Shown in pieces: positions 9,173-17,060 of a stretch of 64,000 nt of DNA. This stretch comes from Micavibrio_B sp964399985. Lineage in GTDB: Bacteria; Pseudomonadota; Alphaproteobacteria; Micavibrionales; Micavibrionaceae. The notes beneath the pieces were generated by a model, which was not told the DNA's origin, did not search any database, and was given only the letters and a program-made list of their open reading frames with translations. The DNA is taken from positions 372,001 to 436,000 of the forward strand of contig CAYNRY010000001.1 of the NCBI GenBank assembly GCA_964399985.1, read 5' to 3'. Position numbers and translations under genes: made by a program. Positions within the stretch are counted from its first letter, which is position 1. Each line of letters starts with the position of its first letter.

Positions 9173-10525
9173 ATGACAGAAGATTCTAACAAGCTTCAAA
9201 GCCGCCTTGAGGCAATCAAAAAGGCGCAACGCGGCAAGACGAGTTCTATTTTGCCTTCGTTTACAACGCATGCTCTGAGTGTTGGCAAAAGAGTTTCAAA
9301 TATAGAATATAATATCTCTTTCCGTTCCGGGTTCTATATTAACCATACTCAAGGCTCCAATAATAATATTGCCGTGATCGAAAATGCTGAAGAGGGCACG
9401 TATCTTTGTTTTAGAGTGGCTTTGGCGCAAGGAATAGATCCTTCGAAGTTGCCGCCGCCACCTCCAAAAAAAGGATTTTTATCTCGTCTTTTCTCTACTG
9501 ATCCGCCTACCGAAGCTTCTCAACTTGATTCAACAGATCCTTCATTGCAAATTTTTGATGTGGTAGAGGTGGGTATACCGCTTGCTATTAATTCTGATGG
9601 GCATTTTATCAAAGATGAAGCGCGTCCTATATTGCCTGTGCGCCTTTATGATGATTTCAGCTACCAATTCGCTTTAAGTCGCATCATAGAATTTGCCAAT
9701 CCATCTTTTCCGATCTGCTCATCTGAGCAGGGATTATATGAGCGCTTCCGCGAAAATGATGCGGCTGTTTTAAAGTTTATAAACGAAATAGATCTTAATA
9801 TCGACGGTTTGCTACCAGAGAAAACATTTTCTCTCAATCATGTAACGGAAATAGATGCTATTGAAGATTTTATGCGAAAAAGATCTCTGGGTTTTGATGA
9901 TCGATATGAGGTAATCCAACTATCACAAGCTGATTTTTCAACAAATAAATATCGCCCTTTTTTCACTATCGATACAGTGTGCCGTAATTGCAAAGCGGAC
10001 ATGACGACTAAAAAATTTCCACCTTTGCCGATTTCTAATTTAATGCCCGTTCAGATATTACCTGATGTAAAATCGGCAAGTCATAACCCAAATGATATGG
10101 CGCTGGTTTTATTCGAGGAAATAAAACAGAATTTAATCCTGCAAAATTATAAATTTTCTGATCAAGTGATTGCGCCAAATAATGAGCGTTCGCAGGAAGA
10201 GTTACTAAAAGCCAGTTTCTCCCTTAAGAATAGCCGTGGTCTGGCAAAATTAAGTATATTAATTACGCAGCTATCATCAGGGGAGGTCAGCCTAGCTATT
10301 ACGCAATCTCCTGATCCTTGGGGGCGAGTGGGCAAAAATCTCTCTGAAAACCAGAGGCGAGAGCTTAGTCAAGGTAAACGCTATAGGCTCAAGACGGTAG
10401 ATTTCTTGGATGATGAAAAAAGGACTGAGTTTTTGCGCGATGTCTTGATTACTGCCGCCAGTTTCCATGAGGTTTTAACCATTAGAGTAAAATTAGATTT
10501 ATCTAATGTTCCGCTACCCAAATAA
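9173..10525 (+). CDS. Unknown 450-aa cytoplasmic protein of the channel unit
   Basis: No family recognised. The protein has no signal peptide or membrane segment. An N-terminal part (1-95) is joined by a proline-rich linker (KLPPPPPKKGF, about 97-107) to a mixed alpha/beta body; one CxxC (TVCRNCKADM, near 275) is present. It lies 24 bp after the channel gene on the same strand and is closed by a rho-independent terminator overlapping its stop, so channel and this gene form one unit. It might play the role of the unknown proteins encoded beside YgiB/YgiC-type genes elsewhere (for example the yjf operon of E. coli), but I see no clear match. Confidence 0.75.
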   Translation: MTEDSNKLQSRLEAIKKAQRGKTSSILPSFTTHALSVGKRVSNIEYNISFRSGFYINHTQGSNNNIAVIENAEEGTYLCFRVALAQGIDPSKLPPPPPKKGFLSRLFSTDPPTEASQLDSTDPSLQIFDVVEVGIPLAINSDGHFIKDEARPILPVRLYDDFSYQFALSRIIEFANPSFPICSSEQGLYERFRENDAAVLKFINEIDLNIDGLLPEKTFSLNHVTEIDAIEDFMRKRSLGFDDRYEVIQLSQADFSTNKYRPFFTIDTVCRNCKADMTTKKFPPLPISNLMPVQILPDVKSASHNPNDMALVLFEEIKQNLILQNYKFSDQVIAPNNERSQEELLKASFSLKNSRGLAKLSILITQLSSGEVSLAITQSPDPWGRVGKNLSENQRRELSQGKRYRLKTVDFLDDEKRTEFLRDVLITAASFHEVLTIRVKLDLSNVPLPK

Positions 10526-10547
10526 GTTGAGAAAAACTTATTTTTTT
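10521..10547 (+). terminator. Rho-independent terminator after the channel unit
   Basis: An 8-bp stem (aataagtt / aacttatt) with a 6-nt loop is followed by a T-run. It begins on the last codons of the 450-aa gene. It separates the channel pair from ygiB-ygiC-oxygenase, which therefore probably have their own promoter in 10548-10605. Confidence 0.7.
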
Positions 10548-10613
10548 CATAAAAAAAGTTTGCATATTTCCCAACTTATCTGGTAATTGAAATTTAATAA
10601 ACAGGAGATAATT

Positions 10614-11258
10614 ATGAAAAGAAGCCAGAATATAGAACTTTCCACCCGTTTTGCCGAGCGTGTAACACAACCTCACAAATTCACAATTAGCGGCCTTGCT
10701 GCGGTGTCATTATCAATGTCTTTGGCTGCATGTGCGCCTGAAGCGCCGCCAGCAGATACTGTTGCCTATACTTATAAGAGTGTAAAAGAATGCGTTGCTG
10801 GTGGAGTATTCACACAAAATACTTGTGAAAGTTTTGGCAAGCAGGCACGCCTTGATCATTTAAAGACTGCACCACGTTTCGAAGATAAAAAAGATTGTGA
10901 GGATTCATACGGTGCTGGCAGCTGTGAAACTGTCGCATATGCAGGTAATACTCAAACGAGCGGCGGCGGTAACAGTTTCTTTATGCCATATATGATGGGT
11001 TACATGATGGGCAGCAATAATAATGGTGGGGCAGGGTATTCAACGCCTGTGTATCGCTCCTATGGCGGCTCTTATGTTACTGCCAATGGTGCAGATCTTG
11101 GTTCAAACGCTTTTTCAAGAGTAGCGGCCAAAACCGGTACTCCTACATACAGTGGTAATTTTTCAAGACCTCAAGCTGCTGGCTTTCAAAGCCATTCCTC
11201 TGTTGTAAGCCGTGGCGGCTTCGGCGCTTCAGGTGCTAAGATGAGTATGGGCGGCTAA
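10614..11258 (+). CDS. ygiB: YgiB-like DUF1190 lipoprotein
   Basis: 214 residues from the ATG at 10614, preceded by caggag at good spacing; the frame extends to a TTG at 10587 but MKRSQNIE matches the family start. A lipoprotein signal ends in LAAC with the lipidated Cys at residue 40. The central part has DUF1190 features: cysteine-containing KECVAGG, CESF, KDCEDSYGAGSCE, then SFFMPYMMGYMMGS. The C-terminus is Gly/Ser-rich and ends VSRGGFGASGAKMSMGG, very like the end of E. coli YgiB as I remember it. It is presumably held in the envelope. The next gene is the ATP-grasp partner, as in E. coli ygiBC. Confidence 0.9.
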   Translation: MKRSQNIELSTRFAERVTQPHKFTISGLAAVSLSMSLAACAPEAPPADTVAYTYKSVKECVAGGVFTQNTCESFGKQARLDHLKTAPRFEDKKDCEDSYGAGSCETVAYAGNTQTSGGGNSFFMPYMMGYMMGSNNNGGAGYSTPVYRSYGGSYVTANGADLGSNAFSRVAAKTGTPTYSGNFSRPQAAGFQSHSSVVSRGGFGASGAKMSMGG

Positions 11259-11284
11259 ACATATAATTTTTCTGGGAGAGTAAG

Positions 11285-12445
11285 ATGAAAAGAGAAGTAA
11301 TAGACGCAAGACCAAACTTTCAACAGCGTTTGAATGAAAGATCATTCGATGGTCTTGAAGGAAGCTTTGATCTGCCTTACTGGCAAGATAAAGCCTATTA
11401 CTCTTTTGAATCTGCTCAAATAGATGAAATTGCAGAAGCAACAGAAGAGTTGCATAAAATGTGCGTTGAAGCGGTCAGCCATGTAATCCAGCATGATCGC
11501 CTCGGCGAATTCGGGATCCCGGAACAATTTCACTCCTATATCCAGACGACCTTTGAGCGTGAAGATCCTTATATCTATGGTCGTTTTGATTTTTCTTATG
11601 ACGGTATAAATCCTCCCAAGATGCTAGAGTACAATGCGGATACACCGACATCATTGTATGAATCTTCCGTTTTGCAATGGGATTGGCTGGAAGACCGGAT
11701 ACAGCAAAACCCGGTCCGTTTTCCTGAAGGTACAGATCAGTTCACAAGCCTTCACGAGGCACTTGTTGAACAATGGGCAAAAGTAGCCGGCACTGCTAAA
11801 ATGGATATCATACATTTTGCATGTATGACGGATAATTTGGAAGATACTGTAACGACTGCCTATATGGAAGAAGTTGCAATGCAGGCGGGTTTTAATACGC
11901 ATTTCTTTGATATTGCGCATATGGGCCGTACGGCTACTGATTTTGTCGATGATAAGGCGCAGTTAGTAAAAGGTATTTTTAAACTATATCCTTGGGAATT
12001 TATGTTTGCCGATGACTATGGAACAAATGCTATAGAAGATAGAACAGGCTTTATAGAGCCTGTCTGGAAATCTGTTCTATCGAATAAAAATATTCTACCT
12101 GTCTTATGGGAGATGTTTCCGGGTCACCCAAATCTTTTACCCGCCTTTAAAGATGCGGCTGCGTTCGAAGGTCAATCCTATGTAAGAAAAGCGGCTTTAG
12201 GTCGTGAGGGTTCATCTGTAACTATATTTAAAGATGGAGAGGTTATCGCTTCTCCGGGTCCGTTTGATAGCTCAGGATTTGTGTACCAGCAATTTCATGC
12301 CCTACCTAATTTTGATGGCAACTTCCCGATCGTTGGATCTTGGGTAATTGGCAGTGAAGCGCGTGGCATGGGTATCCGTGAAGATGATGGGCTGATTACC
12401 CAGAACAGCTCACGCTTTGTGCCTCATATAATCCTCGCACCTTAA
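11285..12445 (+). CDS. ygiC: YgiC-like ATP-grasp ligase (glutathionylspermidine synthase family)
   Basis: 386 residues matching YgiC throughout: ELHKMCVEAV, GRFDFSYDG, KMLEYNADTPTSLYES, FKLYPWEFM, EPVWKSVLSNKNILPVLWEM, FPGHPNLLPAF, KAALGREGSSVTIF and a C-terminal SRFVPHII. The family is the synthetase half of glutathionylspermidine synthase and forms an amide bond using ATP; the amidase half is absent. The substrate of YgiC is not established. It starts 26 bp after ygiB with a strong gggagag ribosome site. Pairing with the DUF1190 lipoprotein suggests that lipoprotein or a peptide near it is the target; that is inference. Confidence 0.92.
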   Translation: MKREVIDARPNFQQRLNERSFDGLEGSFDLPYWQDKAYYSFESAQIDEIAEATEELHKMCVEAVSHVIQHDRLGEFGIPEQFHSYIQTTFEREDPYIYGRFDFSYDGINPPKMLEYNADTPTSLYESSVLQWDWLEDRIQQNPVRFPEGTDQFTSLHEALVEQWAKVAGTAKMDIIHFACMTDNLEDTVTTAYMEEVAMQAGFNTHFFDIAHMGRTATDFVDDKAQLVKGIFKLYPWEFMFADDYGTNAIEDRTGFIEPVWKSVLSNKNILPVLWEMFPGHPNLLPAFKDAAAFEGQSYVRKAALGREGSSVTIFKDGEVIASPGPFDSSGFVYQQFHALPNFDGNFPIVGSWVIGSEARGMGIREDDGLITQNSSRFVPHIILAP

Positions 12446-12455
12446 GCAGCTTGTC

Positions 12456-13259
12456 ATGGATGCTGTAGAAAAATTGAAAATTGAATTTCAGTTGCCGAGC
12501 GATGTGCCTGGCTATGCAAAAATCAAACCCATATTTGATCAACAACAAGCATATTGCCTGAAGGATTTTTTTAATCTTAATCAAATCGCCCAGATCGTGA
12601 AAGCTTTCTACAGCGCTGAAGAAGATTGGGTCGCAGGTTTTCGGGAAGAAGAAAATAATTTTAAAGGATCCCAATTTTCTTTGGGAGAGGCGTGGTATTT
12701 TTACCCTGAAGGCAACATGCCGACAAATGAGTATTTCAAAAACGCTTTAACATCTCGTGATATCGTAGAAAAACATATTCCCGGTCTTCAGGGTTATGTC
12801 CTAGATTATTTACGCAAATTTTATGAAACTGATAATGTCAACCTGCGTAAAGGCTGGGCAGGGCCGGGCATCATGAATTTCCCAGCCCATAACTGGGTGT
12901 CGGAAAATGGCGGGGTTCCTCATTTCGATGCGGAAGGTTTGCCGGGAATTGACTTATCGGATTCGTCTGTAGAAACGCACAGTTATGTTGCTATGTTAGA
13001 AAAACCTGAAAAAGGTGGAGATCTACTAGTTTGGGATGTTCCTTATAATCCCGCTGACCAAAGCCATTGTGATAATGACCTTGATAAAGATTTATTGCCG
13101 GATGAGGATGCGTTCAGGATAAAATATAGATTAAAAGATTTATGGATGTTCAATGGCATGAGGCCGCATATGATCCAACCTTTTGAAGGTAACAAGGATC
13201 GTATATGTCTGACCTTTCATACATTAAAAAGAGGTAATAGCTGGGAATGTTGGTTCTAA
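12456..13259 (+). CDS. Putative 2-oxoglutarate/Fe(II)-dependent oxygenase
   Basis: 267 residues, 10 bp after ygiC and probably in the same transcript. I read a double-stranded beta-helix oxygenase from its metal site: H156-F157-D158 (in VPHFDAEG) as the HxD pair, H238 in RPHMIQPFEG as the distal histidine, and R249, eleven residues later, as the 2-oxoglutarate-binding basic residue (KDRICLTFH). This H...P..G..R.sL.F arrangement is typical of prolyl-4-hydroxylase-like enzymes. GGDLLVWD between the two halves fits the core strands. Substrate unknown; the neighbours suggest a peptide, lipoprotein or the YgiC product. The exact family is not recognised. Confidence 0.72.
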   Translation: MDAVEKLKIEFQLPSDVPGYAKIKPIFDQQQAYCLKDFFNLNQIAQIVKAFYSAEEDWVAGFREEENNFKGSQFSLGEAWYFYPEGNMPTNEYFKNALTSRDIVEKHIPGLQGYVLDYLRKFYETDNVNLRKGWAGPGIMNFPAHNWVSENGGVPHFDAEGLPGIDLSDSSVETHSYVAMLEKPEKGGDLLVWDVPYNPADQSHCDNDLDKDLLPDEDAFRIKYRLKDLWMFNGMRPHMIQPFEGNKDRICLTFHTLKRGNSWECWF

Positions 13260-13269
13260 GAATAGTCCA

Positions 13270-13734
13270 TTAAAAAAAGCCGATAGCAATAGGAGCAGGT
13301 GCTTGTTCTGTAGGTTTAAGAAGCATTTCTTGGATTTTATTGTGTGCTACTGAAATATGTTGTCCTGTCCAGTAAGGTTGTATCGGTTGACTAGGGTGCT
13401 CGCTTAGTTTGTTTTGAAATACGTTCAGCATTTGGCGTGTAGAGAGCAGCCATGGTTCACATTGGTCTACAATATCGGTTCCCATCTCATGAGGCTCGAT
13501 TTCAAGATCGCTGATAAGCCATGTGTCATTACCTTTGTAAGCTGCATTAAGGAAATGTGTATTTTCAAAGAAAGCAGCTATAGCAGGCTCTTTGCCTTCT
13601 AATCTCGGATTGGATTCGCGTTTGATATAAACACAAACATTCATAGGAAAATCTTTTGGTAATCCTAGTTTCTCTGCGGGTGACATGGTCATTGTCTTAC
13701 AAAGATTAGTCACAATTTGGAATATATTTTTCAT
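13270..13734 (-). CDS. Unknown 154-aa protein in the island
   Basis: No family recognised. The ATG at 13734 (MKNIFQIVTNLCK) has a purine-rich gagag upstream; the frame runs on to 13872 but that extension is AT-rich, hydrophobic and lacks a good start signal. The protein is soluble and mixed alpha/beta, with a Pro-rich C-terminal tail (TEQAPAPIAIGFF). It converges with the oxygenase gene with only 10 bp between the stops. Upstream lies an inverted repeat at 13778-13798 that may control it. Confidence 0.6.
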   Translation of the reverse strand: MKNIFQIVTNLCKTMTMSPAEKLGLPKDFPMNVCVYIKRESNPRLEGKEPAIAAFFENTHFLNAAYKGNDTWLISDLEIEPHEMGTDIVDQCEPWLLSTRQMLNVFQNKLSEHPSQPIQPYWTGQHISVAHNKIQEMLLKPTEQAPAPIAIGFF

Positions 13735-13777
13735 AGCTCTCTCACTTTCGGCGGTAACATAAGAAGTAATTATGAAA

Positions 13778-13798
13778 TATGCAAGAAATTTTTGCATA
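13778..13798. promoter_or_regulatory. Inverted repeat upstream of the 154-aa gene
   Basis: tatgcaa-gaaattt-ttgcata: two perfect 7-bp arms around a 7-nt centre, 44 bp upstream of the ATG at 13734. It may be an operator; it has no terminator-like T-run beyond the stem. Confidence 0.4.
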
Positions 13799-13871
13799 AT
13801 TGAAAAGGGAAGGCTTAAGTGAAATAAGTAAAGGCATCTAGCTTTCGTAGTCTGAAATTCCGGAGACAACA

Positions 13872-15028
13872 TTAAAGATCAGCATAATTTTGCATCATTA
13901 AGACTCTTTGAGGCATATATTCTGCCCGATTATAAGCGGCACGAATTTTATCGGCATCTTCGTGGGCTAATTGGCGTTCAATCACATCTGGCATGTGGCC
14001 ATTTTCGTTGGAAATGGTTGAGGCTAATGTCCTATACCCGTGTCCGCAATGCTTGTTTCTATAGCCCATTCTATCTAAAGCCATAAGAATTGCTCCATTG
14101 CTCAAGTGCCTTGATCTGCTTCTTGCGCTATAGAAGATAAATTCATATTTTCCTGTAAGTTGTTTTATATCTGCAAGTATTGCCAAAGCTTGTTTAGATA
14201 AAGGGACTATATGCGGACGCTTCATTTTCATGCGTTCCTTTGGTATATGCCATTCTTTGGTTTCCCAATTATTTCCTCCCAACGTGCTCCAATTAATTCA
14301 CCTGTGCGTACCCAAGTTAAAGCAAGAAACTTCATCGCTAACTTGACCAGCGCATTTCCTTCATAATCTTCCATTGCTTGAAGTAATTGTGGTAATTCAT
14401 TGATTGGGATGCAGGGGTAGTGCTTTACAACACCAGATTGTATTACATCTCTCATGTCAGAAGCTGGATTGGAGTCACACAACCCGCGCTGGGTAGCCCA
14501 ACGAAAGGTTTGAGTTATTAACTGCTTTACCCGCTTAGCTGTTTCTATAGTGCCTCTCTTGCTGACATTATCAAGCAAGTATGCAATATCTGGAATTTTG
14601 ATTTCGGTTATTGGCAAATCCCCGATAAAAGGGAAAGCATATTTTTCCAACCTAGTTAATGAGCGCTGTCTATATTTATCATCAAGTATACTGTATTTTA
14701 CATTCATCCATTGAAGGGCGGCAGATTTGAAGGTGTTTTGACCATCCTTTATTTGTCTTAGCTTCGCGGCCTTCTTTTCGCGTGTAGGGTGCCTCCCAGC
14801 TTCTGCTTGTGATCGCGCTAAATCTCTAGCCTTTCGTGCGCCTTCCAAAGTAACAGTGGGGTATGCTCCCAAGGAGATCATCTGGCCTTTGCCGTTATAT
14901 CTAAATCTCCAGCGCCATAATTTTGTGCCGTTAGGAGTAACTTCAACGCAAAGCCCGCCGCTGTCAGCCACGCGATATGAAGTGCTGCGGGGCTTTAAAT
15001 TCTTAATAGCTAGATTTGTTAATGCCAT
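13872..15028 (-). pseudogene. Tyrosine recombinase/integrase, frameshifted
   Basis: An island integrase of the P4/DUF4102 type, read from the ATG at 15028: N-terminal arm-binding domain (MALTNLAIKNLKPR, LCVEVTPNGTKLWRWRF), core-binding domain, then the catalytic domain. The frame breaks after RTGELIGARWEEI, at about 14267-14273, where aataatt seems to lack one A; the continuation NWETKEWHIP is in another frame to 13872. All catalytic residues survive across both pieces: R in RTGEL, K in KMKRPH, H..R in HGYRTLA, H in QLAHED and Y in AEYM. Either a real inactivating deletion or a sequencing error. Confidence 0.88.
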
Positions 15029-15178
15029 TCCTGCTTACCCAAATGATCTACTCACTTTTCTACGCACATATTCTTTGGATTCAAATAAGACTAATTAGCG
15101 TTTTCAGGACAATAAAAATCAACAAACCCGTTGAATTAAATAGGGGATTGGACACTATAGGAAATTGCTGGAAAAAAG

Positions 15179-15199
15179 AATGGTGCCCAAAGCCGGAAT
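15179..15199. repeat. Right attachment repeat, within tRNA-Phe
   Basis: Exact copy of 7793-7813. It forms the 3' end of the intact tRNA-Phe gene plus two bases beyond the CCA, next to the integrase, so integration restored a functional tRNA. Confidence 0.88.
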
Positions 15200-15256
15200 C
15201 GAACCAGCGACACAGCGATTTTCAATCGCTTGCTCTACCAACTGAGCTATTTGGGC
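15181..15256 (-). tRNA. tRNA-Phe (anticodon GAA)
   Basis: Read on the minus strand, 76 nt: a 7-bp acceptor stem (gcccaaa / tttgggc) with encoded ACCA, a D arm (gctcagttggtagagc), an anticodon stem cgatt/aatcg around the loop ttgaaaa giving anticodon GAA, and a T arm with ggttcgattcc. It is the integration target of the adjacent island and remains intact. Confidence 0.96.
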
Positions 15257-15328
15257 ATCCCTAGAAAAGTTGTTGGTGGAAAGCTTATAAAAGATGAATA
15301 CCTGCCTGTCCAGACCTATCACGGCGCA

Positions 15329-15829
15329 TTAACAGGTAATTTTTGACAGCCAGCCTGCCGTACGGCCCGATTTGTCCAAAACCCTTGTATTATTGAGGCA
15401 TGAATCGGCTTTTGGCAGATTTCCGGGGTAAAACCGGAGTGTATTGGCGGGGATTTTGACATTAATTTGCTGGAAATGCGGGGTCTCCGATGTCTGTGTC
15501 ATCGAACAGGCATAAACCTTGTCATTTTCACTTTTAAGCAGGACCAGCTCGAGATCGGGCGTTTCAAAGGCATCGGCCTTGAACACATATTTCGTCTGTA
15601 CCGGCGCGGCATTGGCGCAGATCATGACATTGTCGATATAGATAGAAAGGTCGCGCGACCAGTCTTCGCGGTTTTGCAGCGAACGCATGGCAAGTTCTTC
15701 AAGATTGGCTATTTGCTCGGCAGCAGGCGGAGAGGGCTGCGGCGGATAATCTTGTGCCTTTTTGTCTTCCTTTTTACAGGCGGACAAAACAAGGAGCGTT
15801 ACAGCGGCGATCAAAAATTTATGTTTCAT
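15329..15829 (-). CDS. Small putative lipoprotein of unknown function
   Basis: 166 residues. A short lipoprotein signal ends in LSAC (Cys18), followed by a charged and then Pro-rich linker (KKEDKKAQDYPPQPSPP). The mature part has two further cysteine pairs likely to form disulphides (ICANAAP, YACSMTQ, DSCLNN, KITC). No family recognised. Its ATG overlaps the stop of the RNase E/G gene by 4 nt, so it is translated from the same message. Confidence 0.75.
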   Translation of the reverse strand: MKHKFLIAAVTLLVLSACKKEDKKAQDYPPQPSPPAAEQIANLEELAMRSLQNREDWSRDLSIYIDNVMICANAAPVQTKYVFKADAFETPDLELVLLKSENDKVYACSMTQTSETPHFQQINVKIPANTLRFYPGNLPKADSCLNNTRVLDKSGRTAGWLSKITC

Positions 15830-17058
15830 GCTTCTTCAAACATATAGCCGGCGCGTTCATCGAGAGTAGGGGTGCGGCGTTGACGTGTGATTTCAAGAAA
15901 GCCAAGCTTGGTAAAGCCGTGGATTTGCACTGTGCATGGATCGTCGTTGAACAGGCTTTCGACCTGAGTGATAAGAAGTTTGCGTTCTTTGTCATCCTTC
16001 ATGTTGATAAAGTCGATCATGATCGCACCGCCGAGATTACGGATGCGAATATGGCGGGCGATTTCTTTCGCCGCTTCCATGTTCACATTCAGATTGCTGT
16101 TGCGATCCGCGCCGCGATTGACATCGACGGCTGTAAGCGCCGCCGTGCTTTGCAGGATGATGTTGCCGCCGCCCTGTAACATCACATAGGGCTGGAATAA
16201 CTGGCCGATCGGCTTGATCAGATCGTGATGATCGAAGAGGGCAAGATCGGTCGTCGCGTTCTTCAATTCGACCGGCTTGATCTTTGGAATAAGATCGGGC
16301 GCAAAAAGCTCGCACCAGTCTTCGGCGGTCTGGTAATGCTCCATGATCACGACTTCGATAGTGCGAATCTGCTGATCGGCATTATCGGATAGGGCGCGTT
16401 GCAACGCATCCGGGCCTTCCATGATCAGCGCGGACTCGGACCCCGCCGCATGCTCGATTAAACCGTCCCAGATAGCTTTCAAAATCTTGGCTTCGCGGAT
16501 CAGCATATCGCTCTGCGTATTGGCTGCAGAGGCCCGCAGGATGCAGCCATGTACATCGGTCAGTTTCACGACCATATCTTCAAGTTGCTTGCGCAGTTTT
16601 TTGTCACGGATGCGCGAGGAAATGCGGTTTGAATCGTCGAGCGGCGTATAGATCAGATAGCGGCCTTGAATCGAGACATCCATGCTGACGACAGGTGATT
16701 TATCTTCGAGCTTTCGGTTGTCTTCGAATTCCGGCTCCAGATAGCTTTGCTTGGCCTGCACAAGAATATATTGGCCAGGTTTGATGAGTTTGCCAATCGG
16801 TGTATTACCACCCTTGGTCAACTTGCCTTTCTTATCAAGAATACGAACGTCACGGTTATAAAGGATACCCGTCGCTTCGCCGTCTAGATCGAGAAAAGCG
16901 GCGTCAAGCGCAGTGTCGATACGTTCGATCTTGGCCCAGTAAATCGAGCCCCAGCGTACACGTTCGTGAATAGGGTCGACCTCAAGACTTTCGATCTGGC
17001 CGCGATCTGTCGCAACCACCCATAACATGCCTTGTTGTTCTTCGATGATGATATCCAA
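15826..17058 (-). CDS. rng: Ribonuclease E/G family endoribonuclease
   Basis: 410 residues. It begins with an S1-like domain (GSIYWAKIERIDTALDAAFLD), followed by the RNase E/G core. The two metal-binding catalytic aspartates are visible in AVDVNRGAD and GGAIMIDFINM. The sequence stops at RTPTLDERAGYMFEEA, without the CPxCxG zinc-link that normally follows in RNase E and RNase G and joins two subunits; the visible reading frame simply ends. It sits downstream of maf with a 2-bp gap. Function in rRNA maturation or mRNA decay follows from the family. Confidence 0.88.
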   Translation of the reverse strand: MDIIIEEQQGMLWVVATDRGQIESLEVDPIHERVRWGSIYWAKIERIDTALDAAFLDLDGEATGILYNRDVRILDKKGKLTKGGNTPIGKLIKPGQYILVQAKQSYLEPEFEDNRKLEDKSPVVSMDVSIQGRYLIYTPLDDSNRISSRIRDKKLRKQLEDMVVKLTDVHGCILRASAANTQSDMLIREAKILKAIWDGLIEHAAGSESALIMEGPDALQRALSDNADQQIRTIEVVIMEHYQTAEDWCELFAPDLIPKIKPVELKNATTDLALFDHHDLIKPIGQLFQPYVMLQGGGNIILQSTAALTAVDVNRGADRNSNLNVNMEAAKEIARHIRIRNLGGAIMIDFINMKDDKERKLLITQVESLFNDDPCTVQIHGFTKLGFLEITRQRRTPTLDERAGYMFEEA

Positions 17059-17060
17059 GC

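Larger units (their letters stand above)
7793..15199. mobile_element. Integrated island at tRNA-Phe (about 7.4 kb)
   Basis: A 21-bp sequence at 7793-7813 is repeated exactly and in the same orientation at 15179-15199, where it is the 3' end of an intact tRNA-Phe gene. The tyrosine-integrase gene sits next to the intact tRNA, the usual arrangement for tRNA-targeting islands. Inside are an RCK potassium channel, an unknown gene, ygiB, ygiC, a 2OG/Fe(II) oxygenase, an unknown small gene and the integrase. The interior looks more AT-rich than the dinB and rng flanks. Removing one repeat plus the interior would leave dinB next to tRNA-Phe, a sensible ancestral order. Confidence 0.88.

Noticed and set aside
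10587..10613. TTG start for the YgiB-like gene
   Set aside because: The ATG at 10614 has the ribosome site and the family-like start MKRS.
13735..13872. N-terminal extension of the 154-aa island protein
   Set aside because: AT-rich, contains the inverted repeat at 13778 and lacks a start signal; the ATG at 13734 has one.
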